A stretch of 29,267 nt of DNA from assembly GCA_964384675.1 (NCBI GenBank), contig CAYLNK010000046.1:1-29267 (forward strand). Direction: 5' to 3'. Shown here in pieces: positions 16,543 through 25,674 of this stretch. The DNA is from CAYLNK01 sp964384675 (GTDB lineage: Bacteria > Acidobacteriota > Thermoanaerobaculia > UBA5066). The translations under genes and the position numbers were made by a program. A model generated the notes under the pieces. It saw only the letters and a list, made by a program, of their open reading frames with translations, ran no database searches and was not told where the DNA came from. Within the stretch, counting starts at the first letter, position 1. Each line of letters begins with the position of its first letter.

Positions 16543-18681
16543 TCAGCCGGCGGCCACGGGCTCGACCGTCACACGCACACCGCTGAACGCGGCGTTCCCG
16601 GTCAGGGCGTCCACCTCCTGGTCATCGGTCAGGTCGTTGACGCTGGCGCCGGGGTGCGCCGCCGCGACCGCGAGGTCCACGCCGGGGCGGCCGTGGCCAT
16701 AGCCGTGCGGCAGGCTGACGACGCCCGGCATCACCTCGTCACTCACCGCGACCGGCACGCGGACGCTCCCGACGCGCGAGGTGACGTCCACGAGGTCGCC
16801 GTCGGCGAGAGCGCGCGCGGCGGCGTCGTCGGGGTGGATCGCCAGGGTGCAGCGGTCCTTGCCCCGCATCAGGCGCGGCGCGTTGTGCATCCACGAGTTG
16901 TTGTCGCGCATTCCGCGGCGGCCGATCAGGGAGAGCGTGCCGTCTGCGTGCCCGGTGCCCTCGCCGGAGAAGGCCGCGAGGAGGCGCGGGACGTCGGCCA
17001 CGAAGGCGGCCGGCGCGAGGACCAGCCTCTTCCCCTTCGTCGCCAGGCGGTCCGGCAGGCACGGCTCGAGCGGCCCGAGATCGAGGCCGTGCGGCGCGCG
17101 CGCGAGGTCCTTCATCGTCAGGCCGTACGGCCCGAGGCGCAGTCCCGCGTCGAGGACCCCCTCGGGCCCGATCCGCATCAGGAGCCGGTGGAGGGCCTCC
17201 TCGCGGAGGCGCCGCCCGCGCGCGAGCCGCTCGAGCCGGATGCGGAGCTCGAGGGCGATCTGCCAATCGTGCCTGCTGCCCGGAGGCGGGTCGAAGAGCG
17301 GCGGCGAGTAGCGCGCCGTGTTCCGCACCGCGAGGACGTGGAACGCCAGGTCGTAGTGCCCGCGCTCGAGGGGGGAGACCGGCGGCAGGATCAACGTCGC
17401 GTGTCGCGTCGTCTCGTTGACGTACGGATCGATCGCCACCATGAACTCGAGCGAAGCGAGCGCCCGGTCGAGCTGCCCGCCGTTCGGCGTCGAGAGGACG
17501 GGGTTGCCCGCGAACGTCAGGAGCCCGCGCACCTGGCCTGGCCCGGGTGTCAGGATCTCCTCGGCAAGCGCGACGACCGGCAGCTCGCCGCCGAACTCCG
17601 GCAGGCCGCGCACGCGGCTGAGGTGGCGCCCGAAGCCCCCGGGGCTCGACGTGAGCCCGCGCGGCCCGCCGACGACGTCGAACGCGGGGCGGGTGAGCAT
17701 CGCGCCGCCCGCGCGGTCGAGGTTGCCGGTGACGGCGTTGATCGCGTTGAGGAGCCAGGCGCAGAGCCCGCCGAACGGCTGGGTGGAGAGCCCGACGCGG
17801 CCGTACGCCACGGCCGAGGGCGCGGCGTGGAAGTCGCGCGCCAGGCGACGGACGGTCTCCGCCGCGATCCCGGTGTGCGGGGCGCTCCGCTCCGGCGGGA
17901 CGTCGTCCGCGACGGCGCGGAGCGCGTCCAGCCCGTCGGCGAAGCCCTCCAGGTGACGCAGGCGCGGGCCGAGGGCGAGCAGCTCGTGGAGGAGCGAGAG
18001 GAGGAAGAGCGCGTCGGCGCCGGGCCGGATGAAGTGGTGCTCGTCCGCGACGCGCGCCGTCTCCGTGCGCCGCGGGTCGACGACCACGACCCTCCCGCCC
18101 CGCTTCCGGAGCGCGGCGAGACGCCGGTCCATCCCGGGCGCCGACATGAGGCTCCCGCCCGACACCACGGGGTTGGCGCCCAGGACCAGGAAGTGGTCGG
18201 TGCGGTCGACGTCGGGGATCGGGATGAGCATCCGGTGCCCGAGCATCAGGAGCGCGGCGACGTGGCTCGGGAGCTGGTCGACGGAGGTGGCGGAGAAGCC
18301 GTTGCGCGTCCTCAGCGTCTTCAGCAGCAGCGGCCCGAGCATCAGCGCGCCCGTGTTGTGCACCGACGGGTTGCCCAGGTACGTCGCGACGGCGTCGGCC
18401 CCCCGCACGGCCTGGATCCGGTGGAGGCCGCGCGCCGCCTCGTCCAGCGCCTCGTCCCAGCCGATCTCGTCCCACCCCGACGCCGTCCGCCGCACCGGCC
18501 GGCGGAGGCGGTCGGGATCCTCGTGGAGGTCCTTCAGCGCGACCCCCTTCGGGCAGAGGTGCCCGCCGCTGAACGGGTCGTCCGGGTCCCCCTCGATCGA
18601 GGCGATCCGGCCGTCCTCGACCTCGATCGCGAGGCCGCACATCGCCTCGCACAGGTTGCAGGTGCGGAAGTGGGTGGTCAC
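16543..18681 (-). CDS. Molybdopterin-dependent oxidoreductase with N-terminal [4Fe-4S] site
   Basis: A 712-residue protein of the DMSO reductase superfamily, binding a bis-pterin molybdenum or tungsten cofactor. The N-terminal cluster motif is C8-x2-C11-x3-C15-x27-C43 (CNLCEAMC, LCPKG). Cofactor-contact segments include RTDHFLVLGANPVVSGGS, VVVVDPRRTETA and LLTFAGNPVLSTPNGG. The C-terminal pterin domain has NNSWMHNAPRLMRGKDRC and VSLPHGYGHG. No Tat twin-arginine signal precedes the cluster, so a cytoplasmic enzyme is likely. No electron-transfer subunit is adjacent. The substrate is unknown; catalogues often label such proteins formate dehydrogenase-like, but no cysteine or selenocysteine appears at the expected metal position. 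The start is GTG at 18681, 31 bases from the divergent oxidoreductase start. Confidence 0.92.
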   Translation of the reverse strand: MTTHFRTCNLCEAMCGLAIEVEDGRIASIEGDPDDPFSGGHLCPKGVALKDLHEDPDRLRRPVRRTASGWDEIGWDEALDEAARGLHRIQAVRGADAVATYLGNPSVHNTGALMLGPLLLKTLRTRNGFSATSVDQLPSHVAALLMLGHRMLIPIPDVDRTDHFLVLGANPVVSGGSLMSAPGMDRRLAALRKRGGRVVVVDPRRTETARVADEHHFIRPGADALFLLSLLHELLALGPRLRHLEGFADGLDALRAVADDVPPERSAPHTGIAAETVRRLARDFHAAPSAVAYGRVGLSTQPFGGLCAWLLNAINAVTGNLDRAGGAMLTRPAFDVVGGPRGLTSSPGGFGRHLSRVRGLPEFGGELPVVALAEEILTPGPGQVRGLLTFAGNPVLSTPNGGQLDRALASLEFMVAIDPYVNETTRHATLILPPVSPLERGHYDLAFHVLAVRNTARYSPPLFDPPPGSRHDWQIALELRIRLERLARGRRLREEALHRLLMRIGPEGVLDAGLRLGPYGLTMKDLARAPHGLDLGPLEPCLPDRLATKGKRLVLAPAAFVADVPRLLAAFSGEGTGHADGTLSLIGRRGMRDNNSWMHNAPRLMRGKDRCTLAIHPDDAAARALADGDLVDVTSRVGSVRVPVAVSDEVMPGVVSLPHGYGHGRPGVDLAVAAAHPGASVNDLTDDQEVDALTGNAAFSGVRVTVEPVAAG

Positions 18682-18712
18682 GGCGAGGGAGTCTAGTAGC
18701 CTCGCACGCGTC

Positions 18713-19651
18713 TTGAAGTCGGCCGTCTACACGCGCTTCGGCGGGCTCGACGCGCTCGAGATCCACGACGTCCCCGAGCCGGCGCCGGGGCGCGGCGAGG
18801 TGCTCGTGGCGGTGCGCGCCGCCGGCGTGAACCCGAAAGACGTCCTCGTCCGGAAGGGGAAGTTCCGCGCGATGACCGGGACGAGATTCCCGCAACGTCT
18901 CGGGTACGACTGGGCGGGCGAGGTGGTCGGCGTCGGGCCCGGCGTGACGGAGGCCGCGCCGGGCGACCGGCTCTTCGGGATGGTGGACAGCTGGAAGGCG
19001 GGTGCCTGCGCGGAGCGCGTGGTCGTGAAGCCCGGCGCGTGCGCGCCGGTGCCGGAGTCGCTGTCGTTCGAGGAGGCGGCTTCGCTGCCGCTCTCGTCCC
19101 AGACCGCGCTGCAGGCGCTCCGGGACCTGGGGCGTGTGAGGCCCGGCGCGGAGGTGCTGGTGAACGGGGCCTCGGGAGGCGTCGGGACGCTCGCGGTCCA
19201 GATCGCCAAGGCGCTCGGTGCGCGGGTCACCGCCGCCTCGAGCGCGGCGAACCACGAGCTCGTCCGGTCCCTCGGGGCGGACGCGGTCGTCGACTACCGG
19301 GCCGTCGACCCTCTCGCCGCACGGGACGCCTTCGACGTGATCTTCGACGTCTTCGGGAACCGGCGCTGGGATCAGGCGAAGGGGGCCCTTCGAGCGGGCG
19401 GCACGTACGTGACCACGGTGCCGTCTCCCCGCATCGTGATCGACTCGCTCCGCTCGCTCCTGGGCCGGCGCCGGGCGCGCCTCGTCGTGGTCCGCTCCCG
19501 AAGGAGCGATCTCCTCGCGATCGCGCGGCTGGTCGAGGAGGGGCGCCTCCGCCCGGTCGTCGAGAAGGTCCTCCCGCTCGCGCGGATCTCCGAGGCGCAC
19601 GCGCACCTGGAGACGAAGCGCGCCCGGGGGAAGGTCGTCCTCGTCCCCTGA
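18713..19651 (+). CDS. Zinc-free NAD(P)H quinone oxidoreductase-like MDR protein
   Basis: A 312-residue cytoplasmic medium-chain dehydrogenase/reductase of the quinone oxidoreductase or zeta-crystallin type. The N-terminal catalytic fold shows KSAVYTRFGGLDALEIHDVP, AAGVNPKDVLVRKG and GYDWAGEVVGVGPGV. The nucleotide-binding motif is NGASGGVGTLAVQIAK (151-166). The structural zinc cysteines of alcohol dehydrogenases are absent. The start is TTG at 18713: it places the first residue exactly at the family's usual beginning, and no ATG or GTG fits. There is no good ribosome site, so translation may be leaderless or weak. It is divergent from the molybdopterin gene and 46 bases before the long-chain acyl-CoA ligase. 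Confidence 0.9.
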   Translation: MKSAVYTRFGGLDALEIHDVPEPAPGRGEVLVAVRAAGVNPKDVLVRKGKFRAMTGTRFPQRLGYDWAGEVVGVGPGVTEAAPGDRLFGMVDSWKAGACAERVVVKPGACAPVPESLSFEEAASLPLSSQTALQALRDLGRVRPGAEVLVNGASGGVGTLAVQIAKALGARVTAASSAANHELVRSLGADAVVDYRAVDPLAARDAFDVIFDVFGNRRWDQAKGALRAGGTYVTTVPSPRIVIDSLRSLLGRRRARLVVVRSRRSDLLAIARLVEEGRLRPVVEKVLPLARISEAHAHLETKRARGKVVLVP

Positions 19652-19664
19652 GCCCGGACCCGGA

Positions 19665-19670
19665 TATGAT
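19665..19670 (+). promoter_or_regulatory. Candidate -10 box before the long-chain acyl-CoA ligase
   Basis: TATGAT, five of six to consensus, 27 bases before the GTG at 19698. The same TATGATC string lies before the other ligase. No convincing -35 box. Confidence 0.4.
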
Positions 19671-19697
19671 CGGCAAACAAAGCGCAAAGGAAGGCCC

Positions 19698-21509
<1,812 letters not shown>

Positions 21510-21524
21510 GTCGTCGCTGCCCCG

Positions 21525-22022
21525 TCAGAGGGGGCGGTCGTCCTCGTACAGGAGCTTGAGCAGGTCGAGCGACGTCACGATCCCGACGAGGTTCGCCCCG
21601 CGCGTGACGAAGAGCCGGTGGATGCGGCCCGAGACCATGGTCCGGGCCAGCTCCGCGACCGTCAGGTCCTCGGGGACGGTGAAGACGGCCGGCGTCATGA
21701 TGTCGCGCACGAGCCGTCCCGAGTGGCGGAGGCGCAGCTGGCTCAGGTCCTCCGGGTTCAGGAACCGCCTCCAGCCGGAGGCCGCGGGGATCTCGTCGGT
21801 GGCGTCGCTCCCGCCGCCCTCCGTCCGGTCCTCCATGAAATCGGTGACCGAGACCACGCCGAGCACCTTCCCCTTGCCGTCCACGACGGGTGCCCCGGAG
21901 ATGTCGTGCTCGACGAGGACGGCCGCCGCCTCGTCCAGCGACTGCTCCTCCTGCAGGGTGATGACCTCCCGGTTCATGACGTCCTTGGCGACCGCGGCGT
22001 GAGAGGCGTGGGTTGCGTACAT
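21525..22022 (-). CDS. Two-CBS-domain protein (inter-CBS insert form)
   Basis: A 165-residue cytoplasmic protein with a CBS pair. The first motif runs VMNREVITLQEEQSLDEAA through VVSVTDFMED (about 12-65). A linker with GWRRFLNPEDLSQLRLRHS follows. The second runs VRDIMTPAVFTVPEDLTV through GIVTSLDLLKLL (about 105-160). Such pairs bind adenosine nucleotides or similar ligands and regulate partners, but no partner domain is attached. The start ATG at 22022 has AAAGGGGG upstream. It follows the second CBS gene by 60 bases on the same strand and may be co-transcribed with it. Confidence 0.9.
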   Translation of the reverse strand: MYATHASHAAVAKDVMNREVITLQEEQSLDEAAAVLVEHDISGAPVVDGKGKVLGVVSVTDFMEDRTEGGGSDATDEIPAASGWRRFLNPEDLSQLRLRHSGRLVRDIMTPAVFTVPEDLTVAELARTMVSGRIHRLFVTRGANLVGIVTSLDLLKLLYEDDRPL

Positions 22023-22082
22023 GAGGGCCCCCTTTCCCGGGAGATGTGGCCGCGGGGCGACGCGGTCAACGGTGCAGATGCC

Positions 22083-22511
22083 TCAGTGACGCGGAGACTC
22101 GCGTCCCGCGATCCGTTGCAGGAGCTCCCCGGCGCGCGGACGGGGCTCGATCTGACCGAGGTCGGAGAGGCTGATGACCCCGACGCAGCGTCCGTCCGAG
22201 TCCACCACGGGGAGGCGCGACTTCCGCCCCTCGATCATCTTCTCCTCGGCGAGCCAGAGCTCCTCGTCGGGGCGGCAGACGACGGGGTCCTTCGTCATGA
22301 CGGCCCGGATCGGGGTGGCACCGGGCTTCTCCTCGGCGAGGACGCGGATCACGAGGTCGCGGTCGGTGACGACGCCCACCACGCGGTCCTCCCGGTCGGC
22401 GACGGGCAGGAACCCGACCCTCCAGCTCTTCATCAGGAACGCGCCCCGATGGACGGATTCGTTCTCCCGGCACTGGACCACGTTCGGCTTCATCACGTCG
22501 CGGCAGCGCAT
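22083..22511 (-). CDS. Two-CBS-domain protein (compact form)
   Basis: A 142-residue cytoplasmic protein that is essentially one CBS pair: CRDVMKPNVVQCRENESVH through VGVVTDRDLVIRVL (about 3-58) and IRAVMTKDPVVCRPDEELW through VGVISLSDLGQI (about 66-125). The ATG at 22511 is fixed by a strong GAGGAGG five bases upstream; longer in-frame starts exist but would extend into the promoter region of the divergent dimethylargininase gene. It is first in a likely two-gene unit with the larger CBS protein. Ligand and partner are unknown. Small paired-CBS proteins often sense AMP/ATP or similar nucleotides. Confidence 0.9.
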   Translation of the reverse strand: MRCRDVMKPNVVQCRENESVHRGAFLMKSWRVGFLPVADREDRVVGVVTDRDLVIRVLAEEKPGATPIRAVMTKDPVVCRPDEELWLAEEKMIEGRKSRLPVVDSDGRCVGVISLSDLGQIEPRPRAGELLQRIAGRESPRH

Positions 22512-22516
22512 CTCGG

Positions 22517-22523
22517 CCTCCTC
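22517..22523 (-). promoter_or_regulatory. Shine-Dalgarno site of the compact CBS gene
   Basis: GAGGAGG on the minus strand, five bases before the ATG at 22511. It rules out the longer in-frame start readings. Confidence 0.8.
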
Positions 22524-22566
22524 GCCTTCGTGGAAGAGACGTGCGGTCGGAACGGCGCGCCGTCCA

Positions 22567-22582
22567 TGATGCAATCGCATCA
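22567..22582. promoter_or_regulatory. 16-base palindrome in the CBS/DDAH divergent gap, possible operator
   Basis: TGATGC-AATC-GCATCA is a perfect 6-base inverted repeat around a 4-base centre. It lies between the divergent starts at 22511 and 22648, where a regulator of both units would bind. No matching second copy was found nearby, and no regulator gene is adjacent. Confidence 0.35.
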
Positions 22583-22647
22583 CGGGCACGGAATCGGCGT
22601 TCCGGGCCCCCACGGGAGGTGACAGACTCGACACCGAGGTGGGAGCC

Positions 22648-23421
22648 ATGCGTTCGACGCGCGCCGTGGTGCGCCCTCCGGGCTCGACTTTCGCGGCGGG
22701 GCTCACCACCGTGAGCCTCGGGACGCCGGATCTTTCCCAGGCGCTCGGCCAGCACGAGGCGTACGTCCGTACGCTGGAGAGGTGCGGCCTGGCCGTGACC
22801 CGGCTCCCGGCCGACGCGGCGCACCCCGATTCGACGTTCGTCGAGGACACCGCCGTCCTGGTACCGGAGGGGGCGATCCTGACACGGCCCGGAGCGCCGA
22901 GCCGCGAGGGCGAGGTGGCCTCGATCCGGGCGGCCCTGTCCGGGCTCCTGCCGGCGCTCGGCGAGATCGTCCCGCCCGGCACGCTCGACGGGGGCGACGT
23001 CTGCGAGGCGGGGCGCCACTTCCTGATCGGGCTGTCGCACCGCACCAACGAGGAGGGGGCTCGCCAGCTGGCTTCGATCCTCTCTCGCCACGGCTACACG
23101 TCGGCCGTCGTCGACATCCGGACGATCGCCGGGATCCTCCACCTCAAGAGCGGTGCCTCGTACCTGGGCGGCGGCCGGCTGCTGGTGATCGACGAGCTGC
23201 ACGGGCATCCGGCGTTCCACGCCTTCGACCGCCTCGTCGTCCCGGACGGCGAGGAGTACGCCGCCAACGCGATCCGCGTGAACGACCACGTGGTCCTGCC
23301 GGCGGGCTTCCCCCGTGTGGCGGCGCTCGTCCAGCTCTCCGGCACGCCCGTGCTGACGGTGGGGATGAGCGAGTTCAGGAAAATGGACGGCGGGCCGAGC
23401 TGCCTCTCGCTGCGGTTCTGA
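22648..23421 (+). CDS. ddaH: N(G),N(G)-dimethylarginine dimethylaminohydrolase (DDAH)
   Basis: A 257-residue cytoplasmic enzyme of the pentein (guanidino-modifying) superfamily that should hydrolyse methylated arginines to citrulline and methylamines. Motifs follow the DDAH order: FVEDTAVL (D66), TLDGGDV (114-117), HFLIGLSHRTNEEG, ILHLKSGASYLGG with catalytic H165, and MSEFRKMDGGPSCLSLRF with the nucleophile C252. The first acid of the DGGD motif is Asp, as in animal DDAH, rather than the Glu of the Pseudomonas enzyme. The ATG at 22648 is preferred over the GTG nine bases earlier because GAGGTGGGAG lies just before it. Arginine itself (as in arginine deiminase) is a less likely substrate, given the short length. 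Confidence 0.9.
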   Translation: MRSTRAVVRPPGSTFAAGLTTVSLGTPDLSQALGQHEAYVRTLERCGLAVTRLPADAAHPDSTFVEDTAVLVPEGAILTRPGAPSREGEVASIRAALSGLLPALGEIVPPGTLDGGDVCEAGRHFLIGLSHRTNEEGARQLASILSRHGYTSAVVDIRTIAGILHLKSGASYLGGGRLLVIDELHGHPAFHAFDRLVVPDGEEYAANAIRVNDHVVLPAGFPRVAALVQLSGTPVLTVGMSEFRKMDGGPSCLSLRF

Positions 23422-23422
23422 T

Positions 23423-23486
23423 CCCCGGTAGCGAGTTCTTAAGGTTCCGAAAGGCACCTCTTAGGAGGCGCGAACGCGGTCCGGGG
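23423..23486 (+). promoter_or_regulatory. Possibly folded RNA segment between DDAH and the MBL gene
   Basis: Within the 89-base gap, CCCCGG (23423-23428) can pair with CCGGGG (23481-23486). Inside lies GGTTCC-GAAA-GGCACC (23443-23458), a stem with a GNRA tetraloop and one mismatch, and CCTC-TTAG-GAGG (23457-23468). The last two overlap by two bases and could be alternatives. It matches no riboswitch I know. It might also act as a weak terminator for DDAH, but no T tract follows. Confidence 0.25.
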
Positions 23487-23510
23487 GGCATCTTTCGGGC
23501 GGAGGAAGTC

Positions 23511-24317
23511 ATGGAACGCATCCGCCGCATCTCCCACGACCTCGTCATGATCTCGGAAGAGCACCCGGTTCCGGGGATGGGCGTCCTGCCGATCAGCTCG
23601 TTCCTGATCCTGGGCCGCCAGCCGATCCTGATCGACATGGGCGCCGTCGCCACCCGCGAGACGTTCCTCGCGGCGCTCCGCAGCGTCATCGACCCCGCGG
23701 ACCTCGCCTGGCTGGTCCTGACGCACCCGGACGCCGATCACGCCGGCGCCCTTCCCGACCTGCTGTCCGCCGCGCCGAAGGCGCGCCTCGTCGTCAACTG
23801 GATCTCCACCGGGAAGCTGTCCGCGTCGATGCTGCCGCCGCTCCCGCGTCTCCAGTGGGTGAACCACGGCGAGTCGCTCGTGGCCGGGGACCGCGTTCTC
23901 CACGTTCTGCGCCCGCCGATGTACGACTGCCCGTCCACGCTGACGGTGCTCGATTCCAGGAGCCGGGCCCTCTTCTCGTCCGACGCGTTCGGCGCGTTCG
24001 TGCCCCGCAACGCCGAGCGTTTCGACGCGCTGACGCCGGAGGAGCGCTCGGCGTCGCTGGAAGGGATGTCGGGCTTCTGCCGCACGAACTCCCCGTGGCT
24101 CGCCGACGTGAGCCCCGCGAGCTACGGCGGAGCCCTCAAGTCGTACGCCGACCTCGAGCCGGAGTGGCTCCTCTCGAGCCACTTCCCGCCGGTCGCCAAG
24201 GACGACGTCCCGTCCGTGATGGCTCGCGCCGCGCGCTTTCCGGAGGAGGGGCGCGTCCCGCTGCCGGGGCAGAAGGCGCTCGACGCGGCGCTCGCCGCGA
24301 TGGGCGTGGCCGCCTAG
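23511..24317 (+). CDS. Stand-alone flavodiiron-like metallo-beta-lactamase-fold protein
   Basis: A 268-residue cytoplasmic protein with the MBL fold. The first metal loop is H72-x-D74-x-D76-H77 (THPDADH), close to the HxExDH of oxygen-binding diiron proteins rather than the HxHxDH of hydrolases. The bridging aspartate is D158 in LFSSDAFGAF and the last histidine is H224 in SSHFPP; both phrases resemble flavodiiron proteins. The position that holds a histidine before WPDS in that family appears to be Y138 (MYDCPST). There is no flavodoxin domain after the MBL part. It may reduce oxygen or nitric oxide with an outside electron donor, or be a sensor. The start has GGAGGAAG upstream. It ends 3 bases into the convergent dioxygenase stop. 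Confidence 0.85.
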   Translation: MERIRRISHDLVMISEEHPVPGMGVLPISSFLILGRQPILIDMGAVATRETFLAALRSVIDPADLAWLVLTHPDADHAGALPDLLSAAPKARLVVNWISTGKLSASMLPPLPRLQWVNHGESLVAGDRVLHVLRPPMYDCPSTLTVLDSRSRALFSSDAFGAFVPRNAERFDALTPEERSASLEGMSGFCRTNSPWLADVSPASYGGALKSYADLEPEWLLSSHFPPVAKDDVPSVMARAARFPEEGRVPLPGQKALDAALAAMGVAA

Positions 24318-25108
24318 TCGAAGAGCACGGCCCGCATCGAGAGAGATGCCAGGTCGAAGCCGGTGACCGGGAAGCGGACGGCGCCCCGGTCGCCGGCGGC
24401 CCCTGCGGCGTAGAGCAGCGGCAGGTAGTGATCGACGGTCGGGTGGCACCTCCGGCCCACGTCCGTCGTGACGGCACGGGCCAGGAAGTCGCCGTCGTGC
24501 GCCTCGCAGGCGCGGGCGACGTCCGCGTCGAACCGGCTCGCCCACTCCGGTGTCGCGGTCTCGCCGGACTGCAGGCTGCCGAACGCATGTCGGAGGTTGT
24601 GGGTGACGTTCCCGCTCCCCATCACGAGGACGCCCTCGTCGCGGAGCGGCGCGAGCGCGCGCCCCAGGGCCAGGTGCTCCGCGGGCGGGAGGCGCGCGTC
24701 CAGGCTGAGCTGCACGACCGGGACGTCGGCAGCCGGGAACACGTGGAGGAGGACCGACCACGTGCCGTGGTCGAGCCCCCAGTCGGTACGGACCGACGCG
24801 CGCTCCGCGCCCAGGAGCGCGACCACCCGGTCGGCGAGGTCGGGATCGCCCGCCGCCGGGTAGGCGATCTCGTAGAGGGGCGCCGGGAAGCCGCCGAAGT
24901 CGTGGATCGTCTCCGGCCGTGCGTTGCCGGTGACGTACGTCCCGTGCACGTACCAGTGTGCGGAGACGGCGAGGATCGCGCGGGGCCGCGGGACGAGGGC
25001 TCCGAGGGAACGGAAGCCACGGCTCCAGACGTTGTCCTCGAGCGCGTTCATCGGGGAGCCGTGGCCGGCGAAGAGGACGGGCATGCGCGGCGAAGGCGGG
25101 TCGCTCAC
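24314..25108 (-). CDS. ygiD: Class III extradiol dioxygenase (DODA/YgiD type)
   Basis: A 264-residue cytoplasmic metal enzyme of the LigB-like 4,5-DOPA extradiol dioxygenase family. N-terminal FAGHGSPMNALEDN closely matches E. coli YgiD, and length agrees. Candidate metal or active-site histidines are H16 (GHGSP), H51 (SAHWY), H114 (LDHGTW) and H222 or H227 (CHPTVDHYLP). LVMGSGNVTHNLR (162-173) is another family signature. It would open an aromatic ring next to a catechol; the natural substrate is unclear. The start is GTG at 25108; an ATG eight codons later would trim the N-terminus but leave GHGSP intact. It is convergent with the MBL gene and divergent from DinB. Confidence 0.92.
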   Translation of the reverse strand: MSDPPSPRMPVLFAGHGSPMNALEDNVWSRGFRSLGALVPRPRAILAVSAHWYVHGTYVTGNARPETIHDFGGFPAPLYEIAYPAAGDPDLADRVVALLGAERASVRTDWGLDHGTWSVLLHVFPAADVPVVQLSLDARLPPAEHLALGRALAPLRDEGVLVMGSGNVTHNLRHAFGSLQSGETATPEWASRFDADVARACEAHDGDFLARAVTTDVGRRCHPTVDHYLPLLYAAGAAGDRGAVRFPVTGFDLASLSMRAVLFD

Positions 25109-25153
25109 GGTTCCAGGTTACCGCTCGTGGCACCATCCCCGAGGAGGATCGCC

Positions 25154-25657
25154 ATGGCCGCGCGTCGAGCCCCGTCCGAGCCGTTCGACCTCGCCGACGC
25201 CCTCGTGGGGGCGCTCGCGACGAGTAGCCGGATCAATCACTACCTCCTCGAGAGCGTGCCCGAGCCAGCCTGGCGCGCCGAGCCGCCCGGCGGCAAGGGC
25301 CGCACGATCGCGGCGATCGCGGCGCACGTCCACAACGTGCGGGTGATGTGGATCAAGGTCTCGGGCAAGGCGTCCGGCTTGAAGGTTCCGGAGCAGGCGA
25401 AGAAGGAGACCGTCACGCCCTCCGAGGTCGTCGCGCTGCTGAAGGAGAGCGACGCCGCGGTGGAGCGGCTCGTGAGGGAATCGATCGCCTCCGGCGGGCG
25501 GATCCACGACTTCCGGCCGAACGTGGCGAGCTTCGTCGGCTACGTGATCTCCCACGACTCGCACCACCGCGGGCAGATCGCGCTCCTCGCCCGGCAGGTG
25601 GGGCATCCGCTGCCGAAGACCGTCGGGTTCGGGATGTGGGAGTGGGGGAAGAGGTAG
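25154..25657 (+). CDS. DinB-family four-helix protein
   Basis: A 167-residue cytoplasmic protein of the DinB/YfiT-like four-helix bundle group. The divalent metal triad is suggested by H58 or H60 in AAHVHNV and by H134 and H138 in SHDSHHRGQIALLARQVG. Members include thiol S-transferases and stress-linked proteins, but many have unknown substrates. GAGGAGG (25141-25147) lies six bases before the ATG at 25154, which is far inside a longer open frame whose upstream part is shadow. It is followed by the alpha/beta hydrolase gene after about 17 bases, so the two are probably co-transcribed. Confidence 0.92.
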   Translation: MAARRAPSEPFDLADALVGALATSSRINHYLLESVPEPAWRAEPPGGKGRTIAAIAAHVHNVRVMWIKVSGKASGLKVPEQAKKETVTPSEVVALLKESDAAVERLVRESIASGGRIHDFRPNVASFVGYVISHDSHHRGQIALLARQVGHPLPKTVGFGMWEWGKR

Positions 25658-25674
25658 CCCGGCCCGGCGGGGCC

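Noticed and set aside
21519..21535. GCCCC-GTCAGAG-GGGGC inverted repeat between the ligase and CBS genes
   Set aside because: Only five base pairs, and no T or A tract follows on either strand, so it is not a convincing terminator.
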